Positions 1 through 8,965 of a stretch of 64,000 bases of DNA are shown in pieces. Location of the stretch: NCBI GenBank assembly GCA_036564245.1, contig DATCKU010000025.1, positions 62,001-126,000 on the forward strand, in the 5' to 3' direction. A program made the translations under genes and the position numbers. The DNA is from Thermasporomyces sp036564245 (lineage in GTDB: Bacteria > Actinomycetota > Actinomycetes > Propionibacteriales > Actinopolymorphaceae). The notes below the pieces were generated by a model. It was not told the origin of the DNA. It saw only the letters and a list, made by a program, of their open reading frames with translations, and searched no databases. The stretch's first letter is position 1, and the number at the start of each line of letters is the position of its first letter.

Positions 1-511
1 GCAGCACACGCGCGTACTCCTTCGCGTAGGTCACTGCCTCGTCGACGTGACCGAGGGCGAGGAGGCCCGGCCCGTCGGTGTGCATGCAGTCGACCCAGAT
101 CGTGGACGACCATGCCTGCAGGTCTGGACGATGAAGCCGAGGCCCGCCGGGCGTACGGCGGGGCGCATCACGAATCGTCGCCACCCAGCGATCGCACACG
201 TCGTCGATCTGGGTCGTCACGTCGCCTCGCAGTGACCGCAGGCCCAACAGCACCTCGACCGCGATGAGGTGGTCGGTCGGGTCCGGAGGCCGGCGCAGGC
301 TAGGCAGCACCAACTCTGCCACCCGCGCCACGAGGTCGGCGCGCTCTGCGAGCTGTCCCACGCGGAGCAGTGCAGCCAGGGCCGGTCCCTCGCCGAATCC
401 CCAGATCTTGAAGGGATACGCCGCCGTCACGGCCGCCACCTGCTCCACGGTGGCGACCTCCACGCGCTCCGCCTCCGGCCCGTCCCCGCTCCTCACCGGC
501 TGCCCTGCCAT
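1..511 (-). CDS. GH88/GH105-like unsaturated uronyl hydrolase, 3' end cut by window edge
   Basis: The ATG at 511 overlaps the stop of the upstream toroid gene (TGATG), so translation is probably coupled. About 170 codons are visible before the frame leaves the window. The reading has no stop, G/C-rich third positions, and stretches such as YPFKIWGFGEGPAL near residue 32 and IWVDCMHTDGPGLLALG near residue 138. The WVD motif followed by a glycine/proline-rich turn is typical of the alpha/alpha barrel of GH88/GH105 unsaturated glucuronyl and rhamnogalacturonyl hydrolases. These remove the 4,5-unsaturated uronate left by polysaccharide lyases. No signal peptide is seen, so a cytoplasmic role on imported oligosaccharides is likely. 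Family assignment rests on motif recall and the C-terminal half is missing. Confidence 0.6.
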   Translation of the reverse strand, partial: MAGQPVRSGDGPEAERVEVATVEQVAAVTAAYPFKIWGFGEGPALAALLRVGQLAERADLVARVAELVLPSLRRPPDPTDHLIAVEVLLGLRSLRGDVTTQIDDVCDRWVATIRDAPRRTPGGPRLHRPDLQAWSSTIWVDCMHTDGPGLLALGHVDEAVTYAKEYARVL

Positions 512-2769
512 CACGGCGCCTCGTACACCTCGACTTCGAAGACCCTGGCGACGTCGATGGTGCTGTCCGACGGATCACTGATCGCAAGGCGCACCTCGTC
601 GGCCGTCACGTCCAGGTCCTTGACCAGCACCCGGTGCTCGACGTTGTCCTCGACGGTCGCGACCGTCTGCCACCCGTCGGCCGTGCGGACCTCGATCGCG
701 AAGTCCTTCAGCGTCGAGGTCGGGTCATGGTTGGTGACGTTGTAACCGCTGAAGACCGCGATGCCTGTGATGGCGACCGGATCGCCGAGGTCGATCGTGA
801 GCTCGGGAGCCGGGTCGTCTTCCGCCGACAGCCAGCGGCTCGCGTCCGTGAAGAGCCCGTCGACCACCTTGTCACCGCCGGCCGTGGGCCGCAGCATCGA
901 CGACACCGTGACGGGCTTGCCGAGTGCGACGTTGCGTCCGGGCGGCACGTTGACGTACGCCCGTGCCTCGAGCTGCCGGTGACGCCCGTAGTGGCGGTAC
1001 TCCACGGTCCCCGTGAGGACAGCCGTCTCGTCGGTCACCGAGGGACCCGGGGTCACCTCCCACGTCACCGACATGCTCTCTCCTGGAGGCACCGTCGCCC
1101 CAGGCTGCAACGGCTCGGTCGGCGTCGCCTCCCAACCAGCCGGCAGCAAGAGCCGCAGCGACACGTCCTTGAGCGGCTCCTCCGACGTGCTCCGAACTGT
1201 GAGAGTCAGCGGTGTCGCCTGGCCCCGCGGGAAGCTCGCCGCGGCCTCGATGCTGAGCTCGGCACCGGGGTAGTCCCGCGGTGTCACGGGATACGCGCGG
1301 TTGGTCACCTCCAGCGTGGCGTTGTGGTCGAGCCAGGCGGTGAGGTACGCGCGCCCGGCGAGGAGCGCCACCCACTGTTCCCGACCTGAGTACGTGTCTT
1401 CGGACGGGTCGCCGTACGTACGGCCGTCGTCGAACCGGCCCTGCATCTGCAGCATCCGCTCCGCTCGCACCTCGGCCCACTCCAACGGTGGCACGCTCGC
1501 GCGATCACCGAACCCGTAGGTCGCGGCCAAGGTGTCGAGCAACAGGAAGTTCATCTGGCGGTGCGTGCCCCAGTCGTTGCCCTGCGGGTAGTAGATGTCT
1601 GCGATGGCCTCGCCGTTCTCGCCGCGCCGGTAGATCGTGCCGCCTGGTGCCGCGTAGGGCGGTGCGGTGAACTCGTGGTCGACCAACGTGTCGTAGACCA
1701 AAGCGGCGTTCCAGAATGCCGCCTTCGGTGTCGGCAGTCCTGCGAGGCCGTACGCGATCGGCGCCCCTGCGCTGTTGGCGATGCTCGTGAAGTAGTCCGG
1801 GTGGATCCGATTGTGGTTGACCAACGTGCCGTCGTCGGCGATGTTCGAGCCGTTCAGCCACTGCGACACGGGCTTGCCGTTGATGCTCGTGTCGTCGTGC
1901 AGATCGGCCGGCCGGGAGTACGCCGACACCATGAGCTCGATCGCCTTGTGCTGCCACACCGCCCGGTTGGGGTGGTGCGGCATCATCGAGACGGCGAGGT
2001 TGAGGAACGCCGCGTTCCAGGCGTTCTCCTCCGCCTTGGTGTCTCCGGGCGTGACGATCGTGCCGTCCGGTAGCTGGTAGTACGGCACCTCGTAGAACAG
2101 GAAGCGGTCCGCTTCGTACGCCACCATCCGGGCGAGGTTCTCCTTGTCTGCCGCCGGGAGGTCGTCCCAGAGCAGCCAGCCTGCGAAGGCCGCGTTGTAC
2201 GCCCAGAGCGCGCTCTGCCACGCATCTCCCCACCCGTTCTGCCGGTTCGCCTTGTGGAGCGCGGCGATCGACGCCGTGATACGTACCGCGACCTCACGCG
2301 CCTCCTCGGCAGGAGCACCCGCGACGTCCTCGTCGTACGCCCCGGTGGCCAACGAGGCCGCAAGCGCCAACGCCTCACTGCCTGGCGGACGGATGCTGGC
2401 CTCTCCGGTGCCGCCGAGGTCGAGGTAGTAGTCGTCCTGCGATCCGTACGTTTCGGGGAACCAGGTCAGCAAGGCGTACCGGTTGGTGTTGAGCAGGATC
2501 CGTCGCAGCCGCTCCGACTGCGCGTCGTCCGGTAGTCCACGTGTGAAGCGTGACCACGTGATCGGCGTCACCTCGCGCGCCATCGTCTGGCCACTCGCCG
2601 CGGGCTTCGCCAAGACGACGTTCCGCAGCTCCTCTGGACGGTCACCAGGCGCGGATGCCCTGGCCGGATCCACCTCGCCGAGCGCAGCAGGCGCAACCGT
2701 CACCGCCACAAGCGCCCCGATCGCGGCGCACAGAGAACGCCTCATCAATCTTCGCAGAGTCCGCATCAT
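511..2769 (-). CDS. Secreted alpha/alpha-toroid protein with NEW3-like and C-terminal discoidin domains
   Basis: 752 residues from the ATG at 2769; an ATG at 2766 is also possible. GAGGAG lies 5-8 bases upstream of this pair, whereas a longer in-frame extension lacks a leader. The N-terminus is a classic signal peptide: basic MMRTLRRLMRRS, hydrophobic core, Ala-rich cleavage region. Residues of about 60-510 are helical and Trp/Tyr rich, with the segment YYPQGNDWGTHRQMN, and look like an alpha/alpha-toroid glycan-active fold. A beta-sandwich of NEW3 type follows, then an F5/8 type C (discoidin) domain from about 612 to the end. I know no function for this toroid family. Its position between a putative lyase and a uronyl hydrolase suggests an extracellular lyase or hydrolase acting on the same polysaccharide. 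Confidence 0.8.
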   Translation of the reverse strand: MMRTLRRLMRRSLCAAIGALVAVTVAPAALGEVDPARASAPGDRPEELRNVVLAKPAASGQTMAREVTPITWSRFTRGLPDDAQSERLRRILLNTNRYALLTWFPETYGSQDDYYLDLGGTGEASIRPPGSEALALAASLATGAYDEDVAGAPAEEAREVAVRITASIAALHKANRQNGWGDAWQSALWAYNAAFAGWLLWDDLPAADKENLARMVAYEADRFLFYEVPYYQLPDGTIVTPGDTKAEENAWNAAFLNLAVSMMPHHPNRAVWQHKAIELMVSAYSRPADLHDDTSINGKPVSQWLNGSNIADDGTLVNHNRIHPDYFTSIANSAGAPIAYGLAGLPTPKAAFWNAALVYDTLVDHEFTAPPYAAPGGTIYRRGENGEAIADIYYPQGNDWGTHRQMNFLLLDTLAATYGFGDRASVPPLEWAEVRAERMLQMQGRFDDGRTYGDPSEDTYSGREQWVALLAGRAYLTAWLDHNATLEVTNRAYPVTPRDYPGAELSIEAAASFPRGQATPLTLTVRSTSEEPLKDVSLRLLLPAGWEATPTEPLQPGATVPPGESMSVTWEVTPGPSVTDETAVLTGTVEYRHYGRHRQLEARAYVNVPPGRNVALGKPVTVSSMLRPTAGGDKVVDGLFTDASRWLSAEDDPAPELTIDLGDPVAITGIAVFSGYNVTNHDPTSTLKDFAIEVRTADGWQTVATVEDNVEHRVLVKDLDVTADEVRLAISDPSDSTIDVARVFEVEVYEAP

Positions 2770-2810
2770 GGCCTCTCCTCGTTCCTCGACACAGGCTGCC
2801 CTAGGCACGG

Positions 2811-4673
2811 TCAGGCGGCATAGATCTCGATCTCGAAGATCCTCGCGAGGTCCGAACCGCCCGTATAGCCCGACGGATCCGTCAGCACGAGGCGCACGCG
2901 ATCCGTCACGACGCCCGCCGAAACCTCGACGCTCACGGGGTTTTCGGTGTTCCCGCTGACCTCTGCGACGGTCTGCCACGATCCGTCGACGAACAGTTCG
3001 ACCGTGAAGTCGCGGACGATGGCGAGGCTGTCGCTGAAGTAACCGCTGTAGACGTCCACGCGCCCGACCTCGATCGGCTGCCGCAGCGTCAGTGTGATCG
3101 ATGGTGTCGCGTCACCACGAGCCGAGATCCAGCGACTGTTCCGATCGGTCCGGTTGCCGTCGACGGCGCACTTGCCGCCGCTTTGCTCCGTGAGCGCCGA
3201 GCTCACCGACACCTCGGCGTCGTACGCCCAGTTGGTCGAGTCGTCTGCGGCTAGGGCAGAACCCCTCGCCACCATGGACGACTCCGTCACCCCGCTCGCC
3301 GTGCCGCGAGGCAAGGTGGCGAAGTAGAGCCGACTCGCTGGCGGATCGTCGATGTTGGGCGCCGCGAGATACAGCACGTCGGTGCCGTCGCCACGGGTGT
3401 GCGTGGCGAGCCGATAGATCCCTGACTCGGCGTCGAGCAGCCGTTCCGTCCACTGCCGCGAGCTGCCGGTGAGACGTTTCTCCGCTACGAACAGCCCGCC
3501 GGTCGTGGTGGTGCCGGGATCGCACAGCGGCGCCTTGAACGTGTAGTAGACCCGTGCGACATTCCTGGCGTACGTCGCGCCGACCGCAGCTTCGCTTTCG
3601 AGATCTCCGTCGTAGACGGTCTCGCGCACCCACCTGTGGCCGTCCCACTCCGCCCAGCGGATCTGGAACAAGGCACCCGGCGCGGGTCGGTAACGGTAGG
3701 CGACGGCACCCGGACGAACGGAACCGCGCAGCAACGTGAGCTTCGCACTCTGAACCCCGGGGTCGATGCTGCTGGTGCCGTCCTGCTTGCTCTCCTCACC
3801 CTCCAACGGCTGATAGATCATGTCGGCCGGTGCCTCTGTGGTGACCGGCACGTCGATGGGCTGCGCAGCCGGCGTCAGGAATCGTTGCCGCCGTGGGTCG
3901 TAGATGAGGTACGAACCGAGGTGCCGAATTCCGCTCGCCGGGGCCCGTGCCCACTCCCAGATCAGGTGGACCCGACCCAGACGATCCGTCTGGATCTGGT
4001 CAGGGTAGACGCTGAAACCGGCTTCGTAGGCGAAAATGGCGACGCGCTGCCACACTCCGCGCTCGACATCCCACTGGTAGAGCCGGCCGGTTCCCGACGA
4101 ACCGGTCTCCGGCACAGTCACCCGAGCAATCACGAAGACATCGCCGTTTGGCGCCGCGGTCGTCGTGGGATACGTGACGCCCGCTTCCTGGTCCGGCATC
4201 TCGCTCGAGTGGTCGGTCATGGTCGTCACCGATCCCGGCGCGTCCGAGCGGAAGTAGCGCCAGCGACTTCCATGCATCGAGACGAAGGCGTGGATGTAGC
4301 CCTTGCCGTCGATCGCGATGGACGGCTGGTGGTGACCGATGTCGTCGTTGTAGCGCACGCACGAGCCGTCGCTTGCCTTCAGACATCCAGATGTCCAGAC
4401 GCCGTCCGCGGAGCGCTTGGCGATGTGCACCTCATGGAGGTTCTCCTCTACCGCGGGAGCGTCGAAGGCGAAGTACGTGGTGCCCTCGTGCTCGGCCAAC
4501 GGGTTCCACCAACCCGCTTGATTGGTGGAGTCCATCGGATAGGGCACAGGTTCCAGCGCAAAGCCCGTCTCGGCGCGAGCCTCCAGCGCGTGCACCGAGG
4601 CCGCTGGTGTCGCCAGCCCTAAACTCAGCAGAACGCTTGCCAGGGCAACGGTCAACCGTCTCACGACTCTCAC
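2811..4673 (-). CDS. Secreted BNR_4 beta-propeller protein with discoidin domain, putative polysaccharide lyase
   Basis: 620 residues. An N-terminal signal peptide (MRVVRRLTVALASVLLSLG) precedes a propeller region of roughly residues 40-475 with the BNR_4 signatures QAGWWNPLAEHEG, DDIGHHQPSIAIDGKGYIH and MPDQEAGVTYP. The last 140 residues or so form an F5/8 type C domain ending DLARIFEIEIYAA, closely resembling the C-terminus of the neighbouring toroid protein. BNR_4 includes seven-bladed propeller polysaccharide lyases acting next to uronic acids, such as ulvan lyases and rhamnose-glucuronate lyases. The GH88/105-like gene in the same operon fits a lyase because it would consume the unsaturated product. 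Lyase activity is inferred; a sugar-binding or sialidase-like role is the alternative. Confidence 0.75.
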   Translation of the reverse strand: MRVVRRLTVALASVLLSLGLATPAASVHALEARAETGFALEPVPYPMDSTNQAGWWNPLAEHEGTTYFAFDAPAVEENLHEVHIAKRSADGVWTSGCLKASDGSCVRYNDDIGHHQPSIAIDGKGYIHAFVSMHGSRWRYFRSDAPGSVTTMTDHSSEMPDQEAGVTYPTTTAAPNGDVFVIARVTVPETGSSGTGRLYQWDVERGVWQRVAIFAYEAGFSVYPDQIQTDRLGRVHLIWEWARAPASGIRHLGSYLIYDPRRQRFLTPAAQPIDVPVTTEAPADMIYQPLEGEESKQDGTSSIDPGVQSAKLTLLRGSVRPGAVAYRYRPAPGALFQIRWAEWDGHRWVRETVYDGDLESEAAVGATYARNVARVYYTFKAPLCDPGTTTTGGLFVAEKRLTGSSRQWTERLLDAESGIYRLATHTRGDGTDVLYLAAPNIDDPPASRLYFATLPRGTASGVTESSMVARGSALAADDSTNWAYDAEVSVSSALTEQSGGKCAVDGNRTDRNSRWISARGDATPSITLTLRQPIEVGRVDVYSGYFSDSLAIVRDFTVELFVDGSWQTVAEVSGNTENPVSVEVSAGVVTDRVRLVLTDPSGYTGGSDLARIFEIEIYAA

Positions 4674-4722
4674 ATCCTGTCGGCCACGAGGTCCCGGTAC
4701 GTCACCGAAGCTCGATGCGTGC

Positions 4723-6036
4723 TCAACTCACGAGCGCCTGGACCGCCTCGCCGGCAGCCTTCATCGCCTCCGCCGGTGAAGCGTTCCCCACCAGGACCGC
4801 CTGCACCTGCTCGGCCACCGCGGCCTCCATCTGGGCGTACTCCGGGAACTTCCAGAACGGGTTCGCGGTCGCGGTCGCCGTGATCCGCTCGGTGAACGCC
4901 GCGGTGAACGTGTCGTTCTTCACCGCCTCCGATTCCAGGCCCTCCTGCGTCGTGGGCGGCAGCGACAGGGCTTCGAAGTACCCGACCACCGTGTCGAGGT
5001 CCGACGTGAGCCACTGGGCGAACTCGGCCGCGGTGTCGGCGCCCTCACCCTCGACGACGACCACCGCGTGTCCCCAGAGCAGGGCGCGTGGTTCGTCGCC
5101 GGCCTTGAGCACCGGCCGTGACCATGGTTCGAGCTTCTCGGCGAGCGACTTGTCGGGTGCCTCGGCGAGCACCGCGCTCTTCCCGACCACCGCGTCGTCG
5201 TACATGACCGCCTTGCCCTGCGCGAAGAGCGCACGTGCGTCGAACCGGTCGACATCGGGTGCGATCAGCTTCTGGTCGTAGAGCTTCTTGTACCACGCCA
5301 CGGCCTCGACACTGGCATCGTCTCCGATCGTCACCGTGTCGCCCTCGAGCAGTGGCGAGCCGAAGGTCTGCATCCAGACCAGGATGTCCTTGAGTTGCGC
5401 GACCTTCGTCGACGCGGCGTACGGGATGATGCCATCCCCCAGACCCTTGAGCTCGGTGAGCACCGTCTCGAAGTCCTCGATGGTCGTCGGCGGCGTCGTG
5501 ATGCCGGCGCGCTGCAGCAGCTCGGAGTTCGCGATGAGGCCGATCGCCCCGATCGTCCACGGCAGGCCGTACTGAACGCCGTCGTAGGTGCCTGCGGCCA
5601 AGGCCGACTCGGTGTAGCCCCGTCCAGCCACCAGGTCGCCTAGATCGCGCAGCTTGCCGAGCGATGCCAAGGCACCGAGCCAGGAGATGTCCAGCTGCGC
5701 AGCCCCAGCGAACTGGCCACCGCGCACCTGCAGGGTCAGCTGGTTGAGGTATTCGTTGTACGGGTAGACGACGGTGTCGACGGAGATCCCCTTGTCCTTG
5801 GCGAAGCTGTCGACAAGCCCTTGGACGACAGGCTTCGACGCTTCTTCGGCGAGCGACCAGGACGCGAACGCGAAGTCCTGTGGACCTTGAGGTGTCGAGC
5901 GATTCTCGGTGTTCGGGCTGGTGTTCGTTCCAGACGGTGCACAACCGGCAAGTGCTGGGCCGAGCACGCCCATGCCGAGTCCGCCAATGCCCAGCATGCT
6001 GAGCAGGCGGCGCCGAGAGTACGTGGACGAGTGCAT
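4723..6036 (-). CDS. Sugar ABC transporter substrate-binding lipoprotein (family 1)
   Basis: 437 residues. The ATG at 6036 is preceded by GGAGGT seven bases upstream, and the leader begins directly there, so the much longer open frame is not used. The leader has a Tat motif (SRRRLLSMLG) and a lipobox (LAGC), predicting a Tat-exported lipoprotein on the outer face of the membrane. The mature part follows the family 1 solute-binding pattern, with aromatic and Asp-rich segments such as YGLPWTIGAIGLIAN and NPFWKFPEYAQ. It lies 25 bases downstream of the two permease genes and 49 bases upstream of the BNR_4 gene, so it should bind the oligosaccharide released by the secreted enzymes. No ATPase is encoded here; a shared MsiK-type ATPase is the usual actinobacterial solution. 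Confidence 0.88.
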   Translation of the reverse strand: MHSSTYSRRRLLSMLGIGGLGMGVLGPALAGCAPSGTNTSPNTENRSTPQGPQDFAFASWSLAEEASKPVVQGLVDSFAKDKGISVDTVVYPYNEYLNQLTLQVRGGQFAGAAQLDISWLGALASLGKLRDLGDLVAGRGYTESALAAGTYDGVQYGLPWTIGAIGLIANSELLQRAGITTPPTTIEDFETVLTELKGLGDGIIPYAASTKVAQLKDILVWMQTFGSPLLEGDTVTIGDDASVEAVAWYKKLYDQKLIAPDVDRFDARALFAQGKAVMYDDAVVGKSAVLAEAPDKSLAEKLEPWSRPVLKAGDEPRALLWGHAVVVVEGEGADTAAEFAQWLTSDLDTVVGYFEALSLPPTTQEGLESEAVKNDTFTAAFTERITATATANPFWKFPEYAQMEAAVAEQVQAVLVGNASPAEAMKAAGEAVQALVS

Positions 6037-6061
6037 GGGTGATACCTCCATGGTCAAAGAC

Positions 6062-7000
6062 CTATCCTTTGACGGCGCCGGCCATGAGTCCCCCGACCAA
6101 GAACCTTTGCAGTGCGATGAATCCGACAACGACGGGAAGTGATACGACGAGCGAGGCGGCCATGAGTTCTGGCCATGCGGTCTGGGCCTCACCGACGAAC
6201 GTGTTGACGAGACCCGGTGGCAGGGTCTGCCGGTCTGGTCCGGCAAGCGTGAGCGCGAAGATGAAGTCGTTCCATCCTCGTACGAAGGCAAAAAGACCTG
6301 CCGCCAGCAATCCTGGTGCCGACAGCGGAAGCACGATGGCGTGGATGATGCGCAGTCGCGAGGCGCCATCCACGCGTGCCGCCTCCACCAGCTCGTCGGG
6401 GATCGTGTCGAAGAAGCTCTTGAGCATCCATACGCAGAGCGGCAGGGTGAAGGTCGTGAACGACAGCACCAATGCGATGTACGTGTTGAGCAAGCCGTAC
6501 GCACTGAACACCGCGTAGAGCGTCACCAGCAACAGCGCTTGTGGAAAGAGCTGCGAGGACAACACGAGGTACATGAGCGAGCGCCGACCGCGGTAGCGGA
6601 ACTTCGAGAACGAGTACGCCATGTAGGCGGACACGATGACGCTCAGCACCGCCGTCACGACCGACACGACGACGCTGTTGACGAGGTAGCGGAACAGGTC
6701 CGGGTTCTCGGTGAGCGCGACATAGTGCTCGATCGTGACGTCGGCGGGAACGAACCGGGGTGGGAAGCGGAAGACCTGCTCCCGCGGGGTCAGCGACGTG
6801 ACGAGGAGCCAGTACGCGGGGAACAGCCCGAAGCCACCGAGCACCACGATGACGAGCCACGCGGTGGCATGTTGTCCGACACGCGGGCGGGACCGTGGCC
6901 GAGTCGCCCGCCCACCTGACGTGCCGGCCGGAGGCACTGGCCTGTCGCCACGGGGACGCGGCTCGCGCGTTGTCGGTTGCGTGGTGACGTACGTGCTCAC
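6062..7000 (-). CDS. Carbohydrate ABC transporter permease, MalG/UgpE type
   Basis: 312 residues with a proline/arginine-rich cytoplasmic N-terminal tail of about 45 residues and six predicted membrane helices. The EAA loop characteristic of binding-protein-dependent permeases is visible as LVEAARVDGASRLRIIHAIV. Its start codon overlaps the stop of the companion permease by four bases (ATGA). Together with that protein it forms the membrane channel for the sugar bound by the downstream lipoprotein. Family and role are clear; the substrate is inferred from the operon. Confidence 0.92.
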   Translation of the reverse strand: MSTYVTTQPTTREPRPRGDRPVPPAGTSGGRATRPRSRPRVGQHATAWLVIVVLGGFGLFPAYWLLVTSLTPREQVFRFPPRFVPADVTIEHYVALTENPDLFRYLVNSVVVSVVTAVLSVIVSAYMAYSFSKFRYRGRRSLMYLVLSSQLFPQALLLVTLYAVFSAYGLLNTYIALVLSFTTFTLPLCVWMLKSFFDTIPDELVEAARVDGASRLRIIHAIVLPLSAPGLLAAGLFAFVRGWNDFIFALTLAGPDRQTLPPGLVNTFVGEAQTAWPELMAASLVVSLPVVVGFIALQRFLVGGLMAGAVKG

Positions 7001-7914
7001 CGCTTCTCCCCCCTCTCAGAGAAGCGGACGTACGCCACCACGAAGACCGAGAGAATGGCCATCCAGACCAGTCCCCAGGCGCCGGCCTTGCCCAGGTCGA
7101 AGCCTCTGAAGGCGGTTTCGTACACCGTGGTGGAGAAGGTGTGGGTCGAGCCGGCCGGACCTCCACCGGTGAGGACGTAGATGATGTCGAAGTGTTGGAA
7201 GTTCCAGATGAACTCCAGCAAGAGCACGACGCCGATGATCCCGGCAAGGTGCGGCACCGTGATGGCGAAGAACCGCCGGACCGCACCGGCACCATCGACC
7301 ATGGCGGCCTCGTGGAGCTCGTGCGGCACGGCCTGCAACCCGGCCAGGAGCATCACCATCATCCAGGGGAAGCTGGCCCAGGTCTTGGCGACGATGATGG
7401 CGAGCATTGCGGTGGTCGGACTGGCGAGCCAGGCACGTGGCTCGTCGATCACACCGACCGCCTGCAAGATGCCGTTGACGACGCCGTAGTTGGCGTTGAA
7501 CATCCACATCCAGAGGAACGACACCACCACACCGGGAACGAGCCACGGGATCAGCAGCACGCCGCGAAGGATGCGTTGCAAACCGATCGCCGTGTTGAGC
7601 GCCAGCGCAAGGCCGAAGCCCACGACGAACGGCGCGATGGTCGACCCGAGGGTGAACACCACGGTCTGGCCGAGGATCCGACCGAACTCACCGGCCAGGA
7701 CCTGCTGGATGTTGGCAAGACCGACGAACGTCCTCCCCGGCCGCACCAGGCTCTGTTCGAAGAATGCCGTGACCAATGCGGTGATCAGCGGATACATCAC
7801 CACGGCCGCGAGCAGCGCGAGCCCAGGTAGGACCAAGAGGACGGCAAAGGCGCCGTCGCTCAGTCGGCGGGGCTGCGTACCTCTGGACACACGAGGCTCG
7901 CTGAGCGTGCTCAT
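6997..7914 (-). CDS. Carbohydrate ABC transporter permease, MalF/UgpA type
   Basis: 305 residues with six predicted membrane helices. The EAA-loop motif reads LHEAAMVDGAGAVRRFFAIT, as in MalF/UgpA-type permeases. It overlaps the upstream regulator gene by four bases and the downstream permease gene by four bases, so the three are almost certainly co-translated. It pairs with the MalG-type partner to import an oligosaccharide across the cytoplasmic membrane. Confidence 0.92.
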   Translation of the reverse strand: MSTLSEPRVSRGTQPRRLSDGAFAVLLVLPGLALLAAVVMYPLITALVTAFFEQSLVRPGRTFVGLANIQQVLAGEFGRILGQTVVFTLGSTIAPFVVGFGLALALNTAIGLQRILRGVLLIPWLVPGVVVSFLWMWMFNANYGVVNGILQAVGVIDEPRAWLASPTTAMLAIIVAKTWASFPWMMVMLLAGLQAVPHELHEAAMVDGAGAVRRFFAITVPHLAGIIGVVLLLEFIWNFQHFDIIYVLTGGGPAGSTHTFSTTVYETAFRGFDLGKAGAWGLVWMAILSVFVVAYVRFSERGEKR

Positions 7915-8750
7915 GACGCATTCACCGGTTGCGTTTCGGTGACCACATCAGCGCCGGGCAAGGAGTGCGCCGGGCCCAGATAGCCGAGATCCGCGCTGAT
8001 CGAGTCGGCTACCTCGATGACCACGCTGGCGCGTTCGCTCTCCCGGTTGTCGAGGTCGAGCGCGGACAGGGGTCCAGACAGCGACAGAGCAGCCACGATC
8101 GCGCCGCTGCTGTCCAGGATGGGAGCCGCGATGCACGCGCGACGTAGCGCCAGCTCCTCCACCTCGGTGGCGTAACCGCGGCCGCGCACCTCGTCGAGTT
8201 CCCGGTCGAGCGCGTCATGATCCACGATGGTGTGAGGCGTGAAGCGCCGTAGCGTCGGCAGCAAGCGGCGTCGCTCACTCGGGTCGAGGGCGAGAAGCAG
8301 GCACTTGCCAAGGGCCGTGGCGTGCAGCGGGTTGCTCTGGCCCATCAAGACGTACGACTTCGGCGCCAACCGTCCCTCGAAGTTGCAGAGGTAGAACAAC
8401 GCGTCCCCGCGCCGAACCGCGACGTTGGCACCAAGGCCGAGGGAGGCGGCGACGTTCTGAGCCGGTTGCCGGGCAGCCCGGTGCACCGGGTGCTGGTTGA
8501 TCGCCACGCCGGCGAGCGTGATGAGGGCCGGACCGAGCCGGTAGAGGCTGCTCACCGGATCGCGCTCGACGTAGTTGATCGACTCCAATGTGGCAAGCAG
8601 CCTCGAGGCGGTCGACTGCCCAATGCCGGCCCGCTTGGCGACGTCGGAGACCCGCAGAGCTTGGCCGTCGAGGAAGGCGGCGAGCACGGTGGCTGCCTTC
8701 TCCACGCTCTGGTTGGTGCCGCCCTGGTTGGCGCCCTGGTCCGCTACCAC
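7911..8750 (-). CDS. IclR-family transcriptional regulator
   Basis: 279 residues from the GTG at 8750, chosen because GGAG sits five bases upstream; an ATG at 8798 would add 16 Asp-rich residues and lacks a good ribosome site. The N-terminal winged helix-turn-helix covers about residues 12-75 (LRVSDVAKRAGIGQSTASRLL). The IclR effector-binding domain follows, with GRGYATEVEE and IVAALSLSGPLSALD. It is the first gene of the polysaccharide operon and overlaps the permease gene by four bases, an arrangement expected for autoregulation. It is divergent from the dehydratase/aldolase arm, so it probably controls both through the 8751-8965 spacer, with a sugar-acid intermediate as effector. Start choice is the least certain point. 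Confidence 0.88.
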   Translation of the reverse strand: MVADQGANQGGTNQSVEKAATVLAAFLDGQALRVSDVAKRAGIGQSTASRLLATLESINYVERDPVSSLYRLGPALITLAGVAINQHPVHRAARQPAQNVAASLGLGANVAVRRGDALFYLCNFEGRLAPKSYVLMGQSNPLHATALGKCLLLALDPSERRRLLPTLRRFTPHTIVDHDALDRELDEVRGRGYATEVEELALRRACIAAPILDSSGAIVAALSLSGPLSALDLDNRESERASVVIEVADSISADLGYLGPAHSLPGADVVTETQPVNAS

Positions 8751-8912
8751 GTGATCTCCGTCGTCGCCGTCGTCACGCTGTCCGTCACATGCCGACATGC
8801 CCGACGCCTGTCCGAGGTGTGACACGCGCCGGCACGTGTTGCACCCCCGCCGAGCGTGCTGCACATGGTCATTTTGGATGTCAGCAAGCCTCTTATGGAT
8901 GGCTCTTGCGGT

Positions 8913-8935
8913 ATGTGAGAACATTACGCACATGT
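8913..8935. promoter_or_regulatory. Cluster of ATGT/ACAT half-sites, candidate IclR operator
   Basis: In the spacer between the divergent iclR and dehydratase genes, ATGT (8913-8916), ACAT (8921-8924) and ACATGT (8930-8935) form overlapping inverted repeats. They lie across the -10 and start-site region of the minus-strand promoter proposed at 8921-8948. Position and symmetry suit a regulator of both arms. Binding is inferred. Confidence 0.4.
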
Positions 8936-8948
8936 TGCATCTTGTCAA
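8921..8948 (-). promoter_or_regulatory. Candidate sigma-70 promoter for the iclR-led operon
   Basis: On the minus strand TTGACA (8948-8943) is followed after 16 bases by TAATGT (8926-8921). The -35 hexamer is perfect and the -10 keeps the first two and last T/A/T positions. The predicted start site near 8914 leaves a leader of about 160 bases to the GTG at 8750. Confidence 0.45.
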
Positions 8949-8965
8949 CTGTTATCGGGAGCGTC

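Noticed and set aside
634..1389. Plus-strand open frame of about 250 codons inside the toroid gene
   Set aside because: It is antisense to a gene with signal peptide and recognisable domains, is Arg/Gly/His rich, and has no ribosome site. Typical high-GC shadow.
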